Below, piece after piece: positions 17,251-27,104 of a stretch of 59,881 nt of DNA. The notes below the pieces were generated by a model. The model was not told the DNA's origin and did not search any database. It worked only from the letters and a program-made list of their open reading frames with translations. Origin of the DNA: Pelagibacteraceae bacterium (lineage in GTDB: Bacteria > Pseudomonadota > Alphaproteobacteria > Pelagibacterales > Pelagibacteraceae). Each line of letters starts with the position of its first letter. Position 1 is the stretch's first letter. Where the stretch lies: contig VTPO01000009.1 of NCBI GenBank assembly GCA_008638205.1, forward strand, positions 1-59,881, given 5' to 3'. A program made the position numbers and the translations under genes.

Positions 17251-18425
17251 ATAAAATTGTTTTGGCCTATTCGGGAGGTCTCGATACTTCCGTAATACTT
17301 AGGTGGCTACAAGAAAAGTATGAATGTGAAGTTATTTGCTACACCGCTGATTTGGGACAAGACATAGATAGAAAAAAAATTATACAAAATGCAAAAAGAC
17401 TGGGTGTAAAAAAGATTATTATCGAAGATCTCCGAGAGATATTTGTAAAAGACTACGTGTTTCCTATGATCAGAGGAAATGCTTTATATGAAGGTATTTA
17501 TTTGCTGGGTACCTCCATTGCAAGGCCCCTGATTGCAAAAAGACAAATTGAAATTGCAAAAAAATATAATGCGCAAGCTGTATCACATGGATCTACTGGT
17601 AAAGGAAATGACCAAGTTAGATTTGAGTTGGGTTACTACTATTTTGGTCCCAATATTAAAGTTATTGCACCATGGAGAGACTGGGACTTGGCTTCAAGAA
17701 CCGATCTTATTCGTTATGCAAAAAAAAATAACATTCCAGTTCCTCAAGATAAAAAAGGGGCTCCTCCTTTTTCTGTAGATGACAATCTTTATCACACTTC
17801 AACGGAAGGCAAAGTGTTGGAAGATCCTAAAAAAGCAGCTCCAGAATTTATTTTTCAAAGAACGGTGTCTCCTCAAAAAGCTCCTAACAAAACTTCCTTC
17901 ATAACTATTGGTTATAAGAATGGTGATCCTATTTCTTTAAATAATAAAAAGCTTTCTCCTTCAAATATTCTAAAAAAGCTAAATGATATAGCTGGCAAGA
18001 ATGGTGTCGGACGTGTTGATCTAGTCGAAAATAGATTTATAGGGATAAAATCAAGAGGTGTTTACGAAACACCAGGTGGAACTGTTTTAACTTTTGCTCA
18101 TCGGGCGATAGAATCTATTACTTTGGACAAAGAAACCATGCATAAAAAAGATGAATTAATGCCAAGATATGCAGAACTGATTTATAATGGTTACTGGTTC
18201 TCAAAAGAAAGAGAAAAGTTACAAAAAATCATTGACCGAAAAAGAAATAAGGTAAACGGGACTATTAAAATAGCATTGTATAAAGGGAACCTAACTCTTG
18301 TCTCAAGAGTTACTAAGAGCAAAGCTTACTCCATGAAAAAAGTTTCTTTTGAAGAAAATAAAACTTTTAATAAAAAGAATGTTGAAAATTTTATTAAGAA
18401 GCATAGCAAAATGTTAAGAAAATAA
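17238..18425 (+). CDS. argG: Argininosuccinate synthase
   Basis: The 395-residue enzyme joins citrulline and aspartate using ATP in arginine synthesis. The ATP pyrophosphatase P-loop AYSGGLDTS is at about residues 9-17. Substrate-binding blocks include [17 protein letters not shown] and [15 protein letters not shown]. The length is standard. It starts 13 bases inside the IalB-like gene and converges on folD with a 12-base gap. Next-step gene argH is not in the window. Confidence 0.97.
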   Translation: MQKINKIVLAYSGGLDTSVILRWLQEKYECEVICYTADLGQDIDRKKIIQNAKRLGVKKIIIEDLREIFVKDYVFPMIRGNALYEGIYLLGTSIARPLIAKRQIEIAKKYNAQAVSHGSTGKGNDQVRFELGYYYFGPNIKVIAPWRDWDLASRTDLIRYAKKNNIPVPQDKKGAPPFSVDDNLYHTSTEGKVLEDPKKAAPEFIFQRTVSPQKAPNKTSFITIGYKNGDPISLNNKKLSPSNILKKLNDIAGKNGVGRVDLVENRFIGIKSRGVYETPGGTVLTFAHRAIESITLDKETMHKKDELMPRYAELIYNGYWFSKEREKLQKIIDRKRNKVNGTIKIALYKGNLTLVSRVTKSKAYSMKKVSFEENKTFNKKNVENFIKKHSKMLRK

Positions 18426-18437
18426 TTGCTCTAACTA

Positions 18438-19292
18438 TTAAATGGAATTAATTTTTTTATAAGCTTTAACAGTATTGTTTAATAGACAACTTATCGTCAT
18501 AGGACCTACTCCACCTGGCACAGGAGTAATTGCCTTAACTAAATCTTTAACGTTTTCAAAATCTACATCTCCCACAATTCTTTTAGTTCCATTGTCTTCC
18601 AGCCGATTAATACCAACATCAATAATAACACAGTCTTTTTTCACCCAGTCTGCTTTAACCATTTGTGGCCTTCCTACCGAAGCAATCAAAATATCTGCTG
18701 TTAGACAAAGGTCTTTTAAATTTTTTGTTTTAGAATGAGTAATCGTCACAGTGCAGTTTTCCTTAAGCAGCAGTTGCGCCATTGGTTTTCCATTAATATT
18801 AGATCTTCCAATAATCACTGCATGTAAACTACTTAAGTTAGGTATAACCTTTTTCAAAAGCAGATAACATCCGTACGGAGTACAGGGTACCAAGGCATCA
18901 TTGCCAGACGAAAGATTTCCTACATTGTTGGGATGAAAACCGTCTACGTCTTTAGCAGGATTAATCTCACTAATTATTTTCCCGGAATCGATGTGGCTTG
19001 GCAAAGGTAATTGAACTAAAATACCATGTACGGCAGAGTCATCATTTAATTTGTGAATTTCTTGGATTAAATCTTTCTCAGAAATTGTATCTTCAAATTT
19101 TAATAGTTTAGAATTAATACCAACCTCTTTTGCAAATTTTTCTTTATTCCTTACATAAATTTGGCTTGCTGGGTGGTCTCCAATTAAAATGACTGTTAGG
19201 CCTGGTTTGCTAAGGTTTTTGGGTAGTTGGTCGATTTCTTTTTTTAACTTGTGACGAAGCTCTTCTGCTATCTGTTTTCCATCAATAATCAT
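18438..19292 (-). CDS. folD: Bifunctional methylenetetrahydrofolate dehydrogenase/cyclohydrolase
   Basis: This 284-residue FolD interconverts 5,10-methylene-THF and 10-formyl-THF. The catalytic Lys is in YVRNKEKFAKE (near residue 54). Other signatures are ILVQLPLPSHID, KDVDGFHPNNVGNL, the NADP motif VIGRSNINGKPMA and the terminal PVPGGVGPMT. It supplies formyl-THF used by PurH elsewhere in the window. Its start overlaps the yggT stop by one base. Confidence 0.97.
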   Translation of the reverse strand: MIIDGKQIAEELRHKLKKEIDQLPKNLSKPGLTVILIGDHPASQIYVRNKEKFAKEVGINSKLLKFEDTISEKDLIQEIHKLNDDSAVHGILVQLPLPSHIDSGKIISEINPAKDVDGFHPNNVGNLSSGNDALVPCTPYGCYLLLKKVIPNLSSLHAVIIGRSNINGKPMAQLLLKENCTVTITHSKTKNLKDLCLTADILIASVGRPQMVKADWVKKDCVIIDVGINRLEDNGTKRIVGDVDFENVKDLVKAITPVPGGVGPMTISCLLNNTVKAYKKINSI

Positions 19293-19582
19293 TAAAATAA
19301 ATAAGGTGCAAATAATTCAAAAAATAAATTTCTTATAAAAATTAAACCAAGGACTAAAACCACGGGAGAAAAATCAATACTTGCGATAATTGGCAATACC
19401 ATTCTAATTTTTCTTAGGACCGGCTCAGTTAGTCTGTATGAAAATTCAATTAAACTATAAATAAATCTGTTTGAGGTGTTAATGATATTAAAGGTGACCA
19501 ACCAACCTAGTATTGCATTAATAATTACAATCCATAAATACAATTGAAAAAGACTATCTAGTAAAATAAATAAGGATTTCAT
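19292..19582 (-). CDS. YggT family membrane protein
   Basis: The 96-residue protein has two hydrophobic helices and the YggT block YRLTEPVLRKIRMVLP followed by SIDFSPVVLVLGLIFI. The family is linked to osmotic/salt stress and division in some bacteria; the precise role is unknown. It overlaps mscS by 4 bases and folD by one base, which places it in the hemC-hemD-mscS-yggT-folD string. Confidence 0.85.
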   Translation of the reverse strand: MKSLFILLDSLFQLYLWIVIINAILGWLVTFNIINTSNRFIYSLIEFSYRLTEPVLRKIRMVLPIIASIDFSPVVLVLGLIFIRNLFFELFAPYLF

Positions 19583-20676
19583 TTTTCTAGTTTTTCCACA
19601 TAAACAGATTGGGAAGGAAAAGCAAAAGAAGCACCATTTTTTTCAACTATTGCTTTGATCGCAATGATTAAACGATCTTTTGCATTTATCCATTCGAGAT
19701 ATTGATTGGTTTTGGTAAAACATCGAACTCGAATATCAATGGAACTTGCCGAAAACTGATTTAATTTAACAATTAATTGTGTGTCTTTGGAAACCAAAAA
19801 ATCCTCACTGGAAAGAATGTGTTTTTCTATCTGATCTCTGCATTTAGTAAGCTGTTCAGCAGTACTTTTATATTCAAGACCAATAATCCAATCAATTCTA
19901 CGGTTAGTCGTTTCTGTATTATTTATCACCGCTTTTTCCGCGAATTGAAAATTGGGAATAGTTGCTAGTGATTTGTCAAATTTACGAATGACTGTAGATC
20001 TAAAACCAATTCGTTCTACAACTCCTTCGATAATGCCTTCGACATATATCCAATCCCCAACCTTAAATCTTTTTTCTACTAAAACTAAAATTCCTGAAAT
20101 TAAATTTTTGAATAGATCTTGTGCACCCAGTGCGACTGCCACTCCAAACAGGCCCAAACCAGCAATTACCGGTCCAATTTTAATTCCCCAAATGTCTAGA
20201 ACTGCAGCTGCTCCTAAAATGAAAATAATAATTTTAAATGCTTTTAAAATCCAACTTAACAAATCTTTAGATAATAAATTTTCTACTTGCTTAATAAGAA
20301 AGGAAACTGGTTCAATAATTTGGTGGATAGACCAAAAAATCAAAACCGTAATCAAAGAACGATTTAGATTTTCAATAAAATAAGAAGCCTTTCCATCAAT
20401 TTGTAAATAATTAGTGGCAATAAAAAAGCCTATGACTAGTGGGAAGAATTTAACTGGGCCCTCTAAAGAAGTAACTAGCTGGTTGTCAAAACGATTGGTG
20501 CTTAAAGAAACAAATTTTTCTAATTTTTTAATAATAATTTTTGAAAAAAAACCTCTTAAGAATAGGAATAATAAAAAAATTAATACGGCAAGAAAAACTT
20601 CAGAGAAGTTTATGCCGCCAACTCCTTTAGACCAAACGTCTGAAAACAAATTTGTAAAATTACTGATAATATTCAT
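19579..20676 (-). CDS. Mechanosensitive channel MscS family protein
   Basis: This 365-residue small-conductance channel homologue has several N-terminal helices. The pore-lining helix region is GLGLFGVAVALGAQDLFKN, and the MscS beta-domain is KRFKVGDWIYVEGIIEGVVE followed by RSTVIRKFD. The C-terminal alpha/beta domain contains IDIRVRCFTKT. It would release solutes on hypo-osmotic shock. It is co-directional with yggT, whose start overlaps its end. Confidence 0.92.
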   Translation of the reverse strand: MNIISNFTNLFSDVWSKGVGGINFSEVFLAVLIFLLFLFLRGFFSKIIIKKLEKFVSLSTNRFDNQLVTSLEGPVKFFPLVIGFFIATNYLQIDGKASYFIENLNRSLITVLIFWSIHQIIEPVSFLIKQVENLLSKDLLSWILKAFKIIIFILGAAAVLDIWGIKIGPVIAGLGLFGVAVALGAQDLFKNLISGILVLVEKRFKVGDWIYVEGIIEGVVERIGFRSTVIRKFDKSLATIPNFQFAEKAVINNTETTNRRIDWIIGLEYKSTAEQLTKCRDQIEKHILSSEDFLVSKDTQLIVKLNQFSASSIDIRVRCFTKTNQYLEWINAKDRLIIAIKAIVEKNGASFAFPSQSVYVEKLEK

Positions 20677-20710
20677 GCCTTTAGGTATTGAATTATACTC
20701 CTAAATTGAT

Positions 20711-21400
20711 CTAATCAAGGCTAAATTGCTCATTTCCAGGGCTAAACATTTTTACATTCTTCCATTTTATTTTTTTTAAAGGAAAAAAAACATTTTCACT
20801 TAAAGATCGAAGTTGAACAGAGCTACACTTAGATTCTAAACCATTATTAAATATCAATTTTGAAAGATGTGCAGCCGAACGATTGGAGTAAACAAAGATC
20901 AGGTCGATACTCTGGTCTTTTAAAATTGTTAAAGTTTTTTGATCAAAATCTGGATTGAGAGAAGTAGTATAGTTAATGACGCTGTCGATACGATAACCAC
21001 TTGCTTTTAAGTCTTCTTCAAGTTTATGAGCAACGTCTTCACCTCTAATGTATAAAAATTTTCCATCATTTTTGTCTGCTATATTTAAGATTGTTTCTTT
21101 GAGTTGCAAATAATTTCCTCCAGCAGTAATAATGTTATTAAATCCTTTTTGTTTAGCCTGTACTGCTGTTACTTCTCCTACACAAAAACATCTGACATTA
21201 GATTGAATGTTTTGATCTAAACACAATACTGCATTAGAGCTAGTAAAAACTACAGAGTTATAATTAGTAAAATTTATATCTATAATTTTTTTTTTAACGA
21301 TATTGAGAATTGGAAACACACTCACTTGGTGTCCTAATTGAATAAATTTTTTAGCTGAATAAACTGAATCTATTTCAGGTCTTGTGAATAGTATGTGCAA
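20711..21400 (-). CDS. hemD: Uroporphyrinogen-III synthase
   Basis: The 229-residue protein closes hydroxymethylbilane to uroporphyrinogen III. Sequence conservation in HemD is always low, but the N-terminal TRPEIDSVYSAKKF, the VVFTSSNAV segment, the CVGEVTAVQAKQKG block and LIFVYSNRSA fit the family. The location directly after hemC, with a 26-base overlap, makes the assignment firm. Confidence 0.88.
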   Translation of the reverse strand: MHILFTRPEIDSVYSAKKFIQLGHQVSVFPILNIVKKKIIDINFTNYNSVVFTSSNAVLCLDQNIQSNVRCFCVGEVTAVQAKQKGFNNIITAGGNYLQLKETILNIADKNDGKFLYIRGEDVAHKLEEDLKASGYRIDSVINYTTSLNPDFDQKTLTILKDQSIDLIFVYSNRSAAHLSKLIFNNGLESKCSSVQLRSLSENVFFPLKKIKWKNVKMFSPGNEQFSLD

Positions 21401-22340
21401 GTTTAGTCTCCGATACTACAAAATCTTGGCCAGCTTTATCTAAAATTTCTTCAGCAACATCCAGCCCTATGCTTACTGCTTTTTCCGAAATTCCCGTTCT
21501 ATGAGCATTAAATACTTTTTTTCCATCTAAAGATAGTATCTCTGCTTGAATAAAAATTTCACCATCATCATTTAAAACAGCATTTACAGCAACAGGAGTA
21601 TCACAAGCACCATTTACCCTATGAAGAAAACTTCTTTCTGCACTAACAATAATTTCCGTTTCTTTATCGTTTACAGATTTTAATAACTTACTAAGCTCTT
21701 CATCATTAGCCCTACACTGAATTGCTACTACACCTTGGCCAGCTGCTGGTAACATTTTATCTTTATCTAAAATTTCTGAAACATGGTTGTGAAACCCTAA
21801 TCGTTTTAACCCAGCATAGGCCAATACAATAGAATCGTAGATCCCCTCTTTAACTTTTTCAATTCTTGTATCGATATTTCCCCTCATGCTTACAATATTT
21901 AAATCACTTCTTAATTTTTTTAATTGAGCAACTCTTCTAACTGATGATGTCCCAACGGTAGATCCTGGTTTAAGTGTCTCCAAAGATTTTGCAATTGGAG
22001 AAATAAAAGCATCCCTTTCATCTTTTCTTTTTAAAAATGCAGCTAACTTTAAGGAAGGCACGCCAAAAGTGGGCACGTCCTTTAAAGAATGAACTGCACA
22101 ATCAATATTGTTCTCGAGAAGCTCCTGTTCAATCTCTTTTACAAAAAGACCTTTGCCTCCCATGCTTGCTAAATTTTCTGTCTTAAACTTATCTCCAGAT
22201 GTTTTGATAACCTTAAGCTCAATTTGATCGGGGCGAAGATCTGGGTTGGCAAGAAGCAATTCATCTTTGAAATGCTCTGATTGAGCCAAAGAGAGCCTGC
22301 TGCCACGACTACCAATTATTAACTTTTGTTTTGCAATCAT
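21375..22340 (-). CDS. hemC: Porphobilinogen deaminase (hydroxymethylbilane synthase)
   Basis: The 321-residue enzyme polymerises four porphobilinogens. It shows IIGSRGSRLSLAQSEHFKD at the N-terminus, the catalytic Asp in VHSLKDVPTF, TVGTSSVRRVAQL and the dipyrromethane-cofactor cysteine in VNGACDTPVAV. It is divergent from tsaD, an arrangement common in alphaproteobacteria, and is the first gene of the hemC-hemD-mscS-yggT-folD run. Confidence 0.97.
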   Translation of the reverse strand: MIAKQKLIIGSRGSRLSLAQSEHFKDELLLANPDLRPDQIELKVIKTSGDKFKTENLASMGGKGLFVKEIEQELLENNIDCAVHSLKDVPTFGVPSLKLAAFLKRKDERDAFISPIAKSLETLKPGSTVGTSSVRRVAQLKKLRSDLNIVSMRGNIDTRIEKVKEGIYDSIVLAYAGLKRLGFHNHVSEILDKDKMLPAAGQGVVAIQCRANDEELSKLLKSVNDKETEIIVSAERSFLHRVNGACDTPVAVNAVLNDDGEIFIQAEILSLDGKKVFNAHRTGISEKAVSIGLDVAEEILDKAGQDFVVSETKLAHTIHKT

Positions 22341-22388
22341 TTTTTCTGTTTAAATATTATTTTTCATTATATTAGTATTAAATATTAA

Positions 22389-22403
22389 GCGACGGGAGGT
22401 CGC
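22389..22403 (+). promoter_or_regulatory. Mini hairpin carrying the tsaD ribosome-binding site
   Basis: GCGAC, GGGAG and GTCGC make a perfect 5-bp GC-rich stem whose loop is the core of the GGGAGG Shine-Dalgarno (22394-22399). The start codon follows 10 bases after the Shine-Dalgarno. It may tune tsaD translation, but such short stems also occur by chance. Confidence 0.45.
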
Positions 22404-22409
22404 ATAAAA

Positions 22410-23489
22410 ATGAGCAAAGAACTGATTTTTTTAGGTATTGAGAGCAGTTGTGATGAAACTGCGGCTTCAATTGTCAAAGAAGACAAAAAAGGCAATGTTA
22501 CTATTTTATCTAACATTGTCTCGAGTCAAATAGAAGAACACAAGCCTTTTGGAGGAGTGGTGCCTGAATTGGCAGCAAGATCTCACGTAGAGAAAATTGA
22601 TACTATTATTAAAAAAGCAGTTCAAAAAAGTGGTGTTGTGCTTGAAAATATTACTGGGGTTGCTGCTACGGCAGGACCAGGCTTACTAGTTTGCTTAATG
22701 GTTGGAATGAGTGCGGGAAAAACAATTGCAACTTTTTTAAACAAACCCTTTTTAGCAATTAATCATTTGGAAGGTCACGCCTTAACACCAAGACTAGTAG
22801 GGAAAGTCAAATTTCCTTATTTGTTATTATTAATTTCAGGAGGGCACAGTCAGTTCTTAGAAGTGCAAGGAGTTAATAAATACAAAAGATTGGGAACTAC
22901 TATAGACGATGCGTTAGGTGAAGCTTTCGACAAAACTGCAAAAATACTTGGGATAGATTTCCCAGGTGGTCCACAAATTGAAGAGTATGCAAAGCTTGGA
23001 AATAAAAATGGGTTCGTTTTACCAAAACCTATTTTAAACAAGAGTGGCTGCAACCTTTCTTTTGCCGGGCTAAAAACAGCTGTACTTCATGCTTCCAAAA
23101 AAATTAAAGATAAACAAGACAAGTATGATTTGGCAGCATCTTTCCAGTTTACTATTAACGAAATTCTAAGAGTAAAGTGCAAAAAAGCTATGGAATTGTT
23201 TTTGAGTACTAATAAAAAAAATAAAAAAAATTATTTTGTTATTGCAGGAGGGGTAGCGTCTAACAAAACCATAAGGTCTAACTTGCAACAAGTCTGCAAA
23301 GATATGGGTTTTGAAAATATTTTTCCTCCAGCAAATCTTTGTACAGATAATGCAGCTATGATTGCATGGGCTGGAATAGAACGATATAAAAAAAACCTAA
23401 TAGATGATACGACTTTTTCTGCTAGACCGAGATGGCCTCTAGATGAAAAAGCGCCATTTTTAAAAGGAGCAGGAGTGGATCATTCATGA
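22410..23489 (+). CDS. tsaD: tRNA N6-threonylcarbamoyladenosine transferase TsaD
   Basis: The 359-residue ASKHA-fold enzyme transfers threonylcarbamoyl to A37 of ANN-decoding tRNAs. Diagnostic parts are LGIESSCDETAASIV at the start, GGVVPELAARSHVEKI, the metal-binding INHLEGH (His near 117 and 121), LLISGGHSQF and FPPANLCTDNAAMIAWAG near the end. Partners TsaB, TsaC and TsaE are not in the window. The stop overlaps the EVE gene by 4 bases. Confidence 0.97.
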   Translation: MSKELIFLGIESSCDETAASIVKEDKKGNVTILSNIVSSQIEEHKPFGGVVPELAARSHVEKIDTIIKKAVQKSGVVLENITGVAATAGPGLLVCLMVGMSAGKTIATFLNKPFLAINHLEGHALTPRLVGKVKFPYLLLLISGGHSQFLEVQGVNKYKRLGTTIDDALGEAFDKTAKILGIDFPGGPQIEEYAKLGNKNGFVLPKPILNKSGCNLSFAGLKTAVLHASKKIKDKQDKYDLAASFQFTINEILRVKCKKAMELFLSTNKKNKKNYFVIAGGVASNKTIRSNLQQVCKDMGFENIFPPANLCTDNAAMIAWAGIERYKKNLIDDTTFSARPRWPLDEKAPFLKGAGVDHS

Positions 23490-23899
23490 AATATTGGTTA
23501 ATGAAATCAGAACCTAACGTATGGTCTATTGATCAACAAAAAAAAGCTGGCTCCAAAGGAACTGCTTGGGACGGTGTACGAAACTATCAGGCTGCAAATA
23601 ACCTGAAACAAATGTCTAGAGGAGATCTTTGTTTTTTTTATCATTCAAATATTGGAAAAGAGATTGTTGGAATAGTAGAGGTTATTAAAACTGCATTTGT
23701 AGATGTAACCGATCCAGATAAACGATTTGTCGCGGTTCAAGTAAAATTCAAACAAAAATTAAATCAGCCAGTTACGTTAGAAAATATTAAGAAAACTAAG
23801 GAACTGCAGGACTTATCGCTCGTCAAGCAAAGTAGACTATCCGTTACGTCTATTGACCCAAAAAGCTGGAAAATCTTATGTAAGATGGGTAAACTGTAA
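23486..23899 (+). CDS. EVE domain protein
   Basis: The 137-residue protein begins KYWLMKSEPNVWSID and continues with GTAWDGVRNYQAANNL and GDLCFFYHSN, the standard pattern of EVE domains. These PUA-like folds bind modified nucleobases in RNA or DNA in characterised relatives. It overlaps tsaD by 4 bases, so a link to tRNA modification is plausible but not shown. Confidence 0.92.
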   Translation: MKYWLMKSEPNVWSIDQQKKAGSKGTAWDGVRNYQAANNLKQMSRGDLCFFYHSNIGKEIVGIVEVIKTAFVDVTDPDKRFVAVQVKFKQKLNQPVTLENIKKTKELQDLSLVKQSRLSVTSIDPKSWKILCKMGKL

Positions 23900-23923
23900 A
23901 AAATTCTAACGGGGGAAAACTAA

Positions 23924-25867
23924 GTGTCAAATACAGATAAGGTTTTTAAAGTTAATGATGAGTGGTCGAAAATTGCTCACGCTAATAAAGAAATTTACGA
24001 AACAAAATATAAAAAATCTTTAGAAGATAATGATGCTTTCTGGGCAGAAGAAGGGAAGAGAATAGATTGGATTAAGCCCTATTCTAAAATCAAAGATGTG
24101 ATTTATAGTAAGGCCAAAACTGAAATTAAGTGGTTTTATGATGGAACGTTAAATGCCTCATACAACTGCATTGACAGACATCTAAAAAATAAAGCCAATC
24201 AAACTGCCATTATTTTTGAAGGGGATGATCCTACCGTCTCTAAAAAAATCACCTATCAAGAACTAAGTGATGAGGTTTGTAAATTAGCCAATGGCTTTAA
24301 AAAAATTGGAATTAAAAAAGGAGACCGAGTTACTCTATACATGCCCATGGTTCCTGCTGCTGTATATTCTATGTTGGCATGTGCAAGAATTGGTGCAATT
24401 CATTCTGTAGTATTTGGAGGATTTTCTCCAGAATCTTTAGCTGGAAGAATTATTGATTGTAAATCTGAATATGTCATTACGGCAGATGAAGGTGTTCGGG
24501 GACAGAAGTCTATTCCTCTTAAAAAAAATACAGATGAAGCACTAAAAAAATGTCCCAATGTTAAGAAAAATATTGTTTTAAAACATACGGGTGGTTCTAT
24601 TGATTGGAATGATAAAATTGATGTTTGGTATCATGATTTAATTAAAGACGAGACTACTACCTGCAAACCTGAAGAAATGAATGCAGAAGATCCTCTATTT
24701 ATTCTTTACACGTCTGGTTCTACAGGAAAACCGAAAGGCGTTATGCATACGACGGGTGGTTACATGGTGTACGCATCTATGACCCATGAATATATTTTTG
24801 ATTACAAAGACGGTGATGTGTACTGGTGTACTGCGGATGTGGGTTGGGTAACAGGTCATAGTTATATTGTGTATGGCCCTCTTGCCAATGGAGCTACTAC
24901 TTTAGTATTTGAGGGAGTTCCAAACTATCCAGACGCTGGAAGGTTTTGGCAAGTATGTGACAAGCACCAAGTAAATATTTTTTATACTGCTCCCACAGCT
25001 CTACGAGCTCTTATGAGAGAGGGAGATGAGTTAGTAAAAAAACATAGTAGAAAATCTCTAAAACTTTTAGGATCTGTTGGTGAACCTATTAACCCTGAGG
25101 CTTGGCTTTGGTATCATAAAGTGGTTGGTGATTCTCGATGTCCTATTGTAGATACTTGGTGGCAAACTGAAACAGGAGGAATCCTAATTGCTCCCCAACC
25201 TGGGGCAATCGATTTAAAACCAGGCTCAGCAACAAAACCATTCTATGGCATCAAACCAATTATTGTCGATGAAAAGGGTAATGAACTAGAAGGTGCTTGC
25301 TCTGGCAATTTATGCATTGGCCAATCATGGCCTGGACAAATGAGATCTGTTTATGGAGACCACCAAAGATTTATTGACACTTATTTTTCAGCTTACGAAG
25401 GAAAATATTTTACAGGTGATGGATGTAGAAGAGATGAAGATGGCTATTATTGGATTACCGGACGAGTAGACGATGTTGTTATTGTATCAGGTCACAATTT
25501 GGGAACCGCTGAAATTGAAAGTGCCTTTGTTGCTCATCCAAAAGTAGCTGAAGCAGCAATTGTGGGTTATCCTCATGATATTAAAGGTCAGGGTCTATAT
25601 TGTTATGTCACTCTTAATGCGGGCCTAGAAGGATCGGAAGAACTTATCAAAGATTTAAAACAATGGGTCCGAAAAGAAATTGGTCCTCTTGCAACGCCTG
25701 ACCTAATTCACTTTACTCCAGGTCTGCCTAAAACTAGATCGGGGAAAATTATGAGAAGAATTTTAAGAAAAGTTGCTGAAAATGACCATGGCAATCTTGG
25801 AGATACCTCTACTCTAGCAGATCCAACAGTAGTCCAGAGTTTAATAGATAATAGATTAAACAAATAA
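23924..25867 (+). CDS. acs: Acetyl-CoA synthetase
   Basis: The 647-residue AMP-forming ligase makes acetyl-CoA from acetate. The adenylation P-loop is [18 protein letters not shown] near residue 261. The Trp-containing acetate pocket is in [10 protein letters not shown], and the regulatory/catalytic lysine lies in [10 protein letters not shown] near residue 608. The start is a GTG at 23924, chosen because GGGGGA lies about 8 bases upstream and the N-terminus fits the family. It converges on the SDHAF4-like mini gene with one base between them. The nearby symporter may deliver its substrate. Confidence 0.97.
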   Translation: MSNTDKVFKVNDEWSKIAHANKEIYETKYKKSLEDNDAFWAEEGKRIDWIKPYSKIKDVIYSKAKTEIKWFYDGTLNASYNCIDRHLKNKANQTAIIFEGDDPTVSKKITYQELSDEVCKLANGFKKIGIKKGDRVTLYMPMVPAAVYSMLACARIGAIHSVVFGGFSPESLAGRIIDCKSEYVITADEGVRGQKSIPLKKNTDEALKKCPNVKKNIVLKHTGGSIDWNDKIDVWYHDLIKDETTTCKPEEMNAEDPLFILYTSGSTGKPKGVMHTTGGYMVYASMTHEYIFDYKDGDVYWCTADVGWVTGHSYIVYGPLANGATTLVFEGVPNYPDAGRFWQVCDKHQVNIFYTAPTALRALMREGDELVKKHSRKSLKLLGSVGEPINPEAWLWYHKVVGDSRCPIVDTWWQTETGGILIAPQPGAIDLKPGSATKPFYGIKPIIVDEKGNELEGACSGNLCIGQSWPGQMRSVYGDHQRFIDTYFSAYEGKYFTGDGCRRDEDGYYWITGRVDDVVIVSGHNLGTAEIESAFVAHPKVAEAAIVGYPHDIKGQGLYCYVTLNAGLEGSEELIKDLKQWVRKEIGPLATPDLIHFTPGLPKTRSGKIMRRILRKVAENDHGNLGDTSTLADPTVVQSLIDNRLNK

Positions 25868-25868
25868 T

Positions 25869-26036
25869 CTAAAAGTCAGAAACTATTCCTTTTTTTTCCC
25901 AGTCTCCGTATCTGGTTGGCTCCAGTCCTTTAGGACCACCAATCTCTTTTATCTTTATTTCTTTTGAAGAAAAATTTTTTTTTCTTATATCGGCTTCTTT
26001 TAAAGCTGTTTTTGCTATTTTTTTAAAATCTTTCAT
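25869..26036 (-). CDS. DUF1674 / SDHAF4-like succinate dehydrogenase assembly mini protein (55 aa)
   Basis: A 55-residue frame ends in the family hallmark [20 protein letters not shown] followed by GIVSDF (residues 31-55). In eukaryotes the homologous SDHAF4/Sdh8 assists assembly of flavinylated succinate dehydrogenase subunit; alphaproteobacterial members are small and similar. The start lies one base beyond the TAG stop of the upstream unknown gene on the same strand, so the two are co-transcribed. sdh genes are not in the window. Confidence 0.85.
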   Translation of the reverse strand: MKDFKKIAKTALKEADIRKKNFSSKEIKIKEIGGPKGLEPTRYGDWEKKGIVSDF

Positions 26037-26037
26037 A

Positions 26038-26670
26038 CTAAATAATCTTATTAAGTAAAAGCATTTTAGGAAAGTCTTTTTTTATATTTTCCCACTTAAG
26101 ATGCATGGAATTGATAACAATTGCCTTGTCTAATTTTTTTAATTCGTCTGCAATTGGTGCCCAATAATAAAGTGCTTGAGAGCTTGTTAGAAAACAATCT
26201 GATTGGTAATGACTAGTCCAATTTATTTGAGAAAATCTTTCCTCAAACTGACTGATAGCTTTTTGATAAACCTCTTCCTCTAAACCGTTTTTTTTCTCTT
26301 CTGATAAAATTTCAAGATAAATGGATTTTGCTAAATCGGTATCTTTGTAAAGATTATGTGCATGCAAATAAGATAAGCAAAAGAAAGAAAGGTCTTGCAA
26401 TGAGACCACGTATATATTCCATTTAGCAATATCGACTGATTTGGCAAACTGTTCGTCATTAAACATCATGACAAATCTTGTTCCTATTCTTGTTTTTACA
26501 TACCCATAAAGTGTGTGCTGGGAAACTAAGGCTGATTTTTTTTGGATAAATTCTTTTAGATCGTCGGAGTTTTTAATTTTATCTTCTTTTTTAAAAATAC
26601 CTTTAAGGGGAGTTACAAAATATTCTTTGAGAGCAGCCAGATATTCTTGAAATTCTTTTTTTTTAATCAT
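26038..26670 (-). CDS. Conserved alphaproteobacterial protein of unknown function
   Basis: The 210-residue soluble-looking protein shows [38 protein letters not shown], then [16 protein letters not shown] and [16 protein letters not shown] recognise this as a pattern shared among alphaproteobacterial hypothetical proteins but know no function. No catalytic motif, signal peptide or confident transmembrane helix is evident. It is tightly linked to the SDHAF4-like gene, which hints at respiratory-complex assembly, but only by association. Confidence 0.7.
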   Translation of the reverse strand: MIKKKEFQEYLAALKEYFVTPLKGIFKKEDKIKNSDDLKEFIQKKSALVSQHTLYGYVKTRIGTRFVMMFNDEQFAKSVDIAKWNIYVVSLQDLSFFCLSYLHAHNLYKDTDLAKSIYLEILSEEKKNGLEEEVYQKAISQFEERFSQINWTSHYQSDCFLTSSQALYYWAPIADELKKLDKAIVINSMHLKWENIKKDFPKMLLLNKII

Positions 26671-26777
26671 TATCCTTCAATATCAAAAGCATGAACATAA
26701 GCACCAATTTATTGGCCAAGCTATAAATAAAGCAAAAAAATTCATAAAAATAGAGCTATACTATGCTTCTTTTGGCT

Positions 26778-26805
26778 TTGACTTAGGTTTTAAGATCAAT
26801 ATAGT
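26778..26805 (+). promoter_or_regulatory. Likely sigma-70-type promoter of the symporter operon
   Basis: TTGACT (26778-26783) and TATAGT (26800-26805) are separated by 16 bases and lie about 32 bases before the DUF4212 start codon, on its strand. The rest of 26671-26777 is AT-rich with no gene seen. This is the clearest promoter-like pair in the window, but it is unverified. Confidence 0.5.
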
Positions 26806-26837
26806 TTATCAAAAATAATAATAATAGGGAGAAAACA

Positions 26838-27104
26838 ATGGCATCAAAAAATCATGAGGCACATTGGAGTAAAACTTCTGGACTAATGAAAATTACATTA
26901 GCTTTATGGTTTTTCTTCGGATATGTGATTTTTATGTTTGGAAATGACATAAATAGTATGAGTTTTCTTGGTTATCCTTTAGCGTATTATATGACGGCAC
27001 AAGGTTCTCTTGCGGCTTTCGTAATAATACTTTTCTGGTCAACTGGGAAACAACAGAAAATCGACGAAGAGCATGGCGTGAGCGATGCAGGGAGGGATGA
27101 TTAA
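26838..27104 (+). CDS. DUF4212 sodium/substrate symporter small subunit
   Basis: The 88-residue protein has two membrane helices: LWFFFGYVIFMFG and the YYMTAQGSLAAFVIILFW region. The pattern HWSKTSGLMKITLALWFFFG is typical of DUF4212 partners of VC_2705-type symporters. GGGAGA precedes the ATG. Its stop codon (TAATG) overlaps the start of the large subunit, as expected for a complex made from one message. Confidence 0.92.
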   Translation: MASKNHEAHWSKTSGLMKITLALWFFFGYVIFMFGNDINSMSFLGYPLAYYMTAQGSLAAFVIILFWSTGKQQKIDEEHGVSDAGRDD

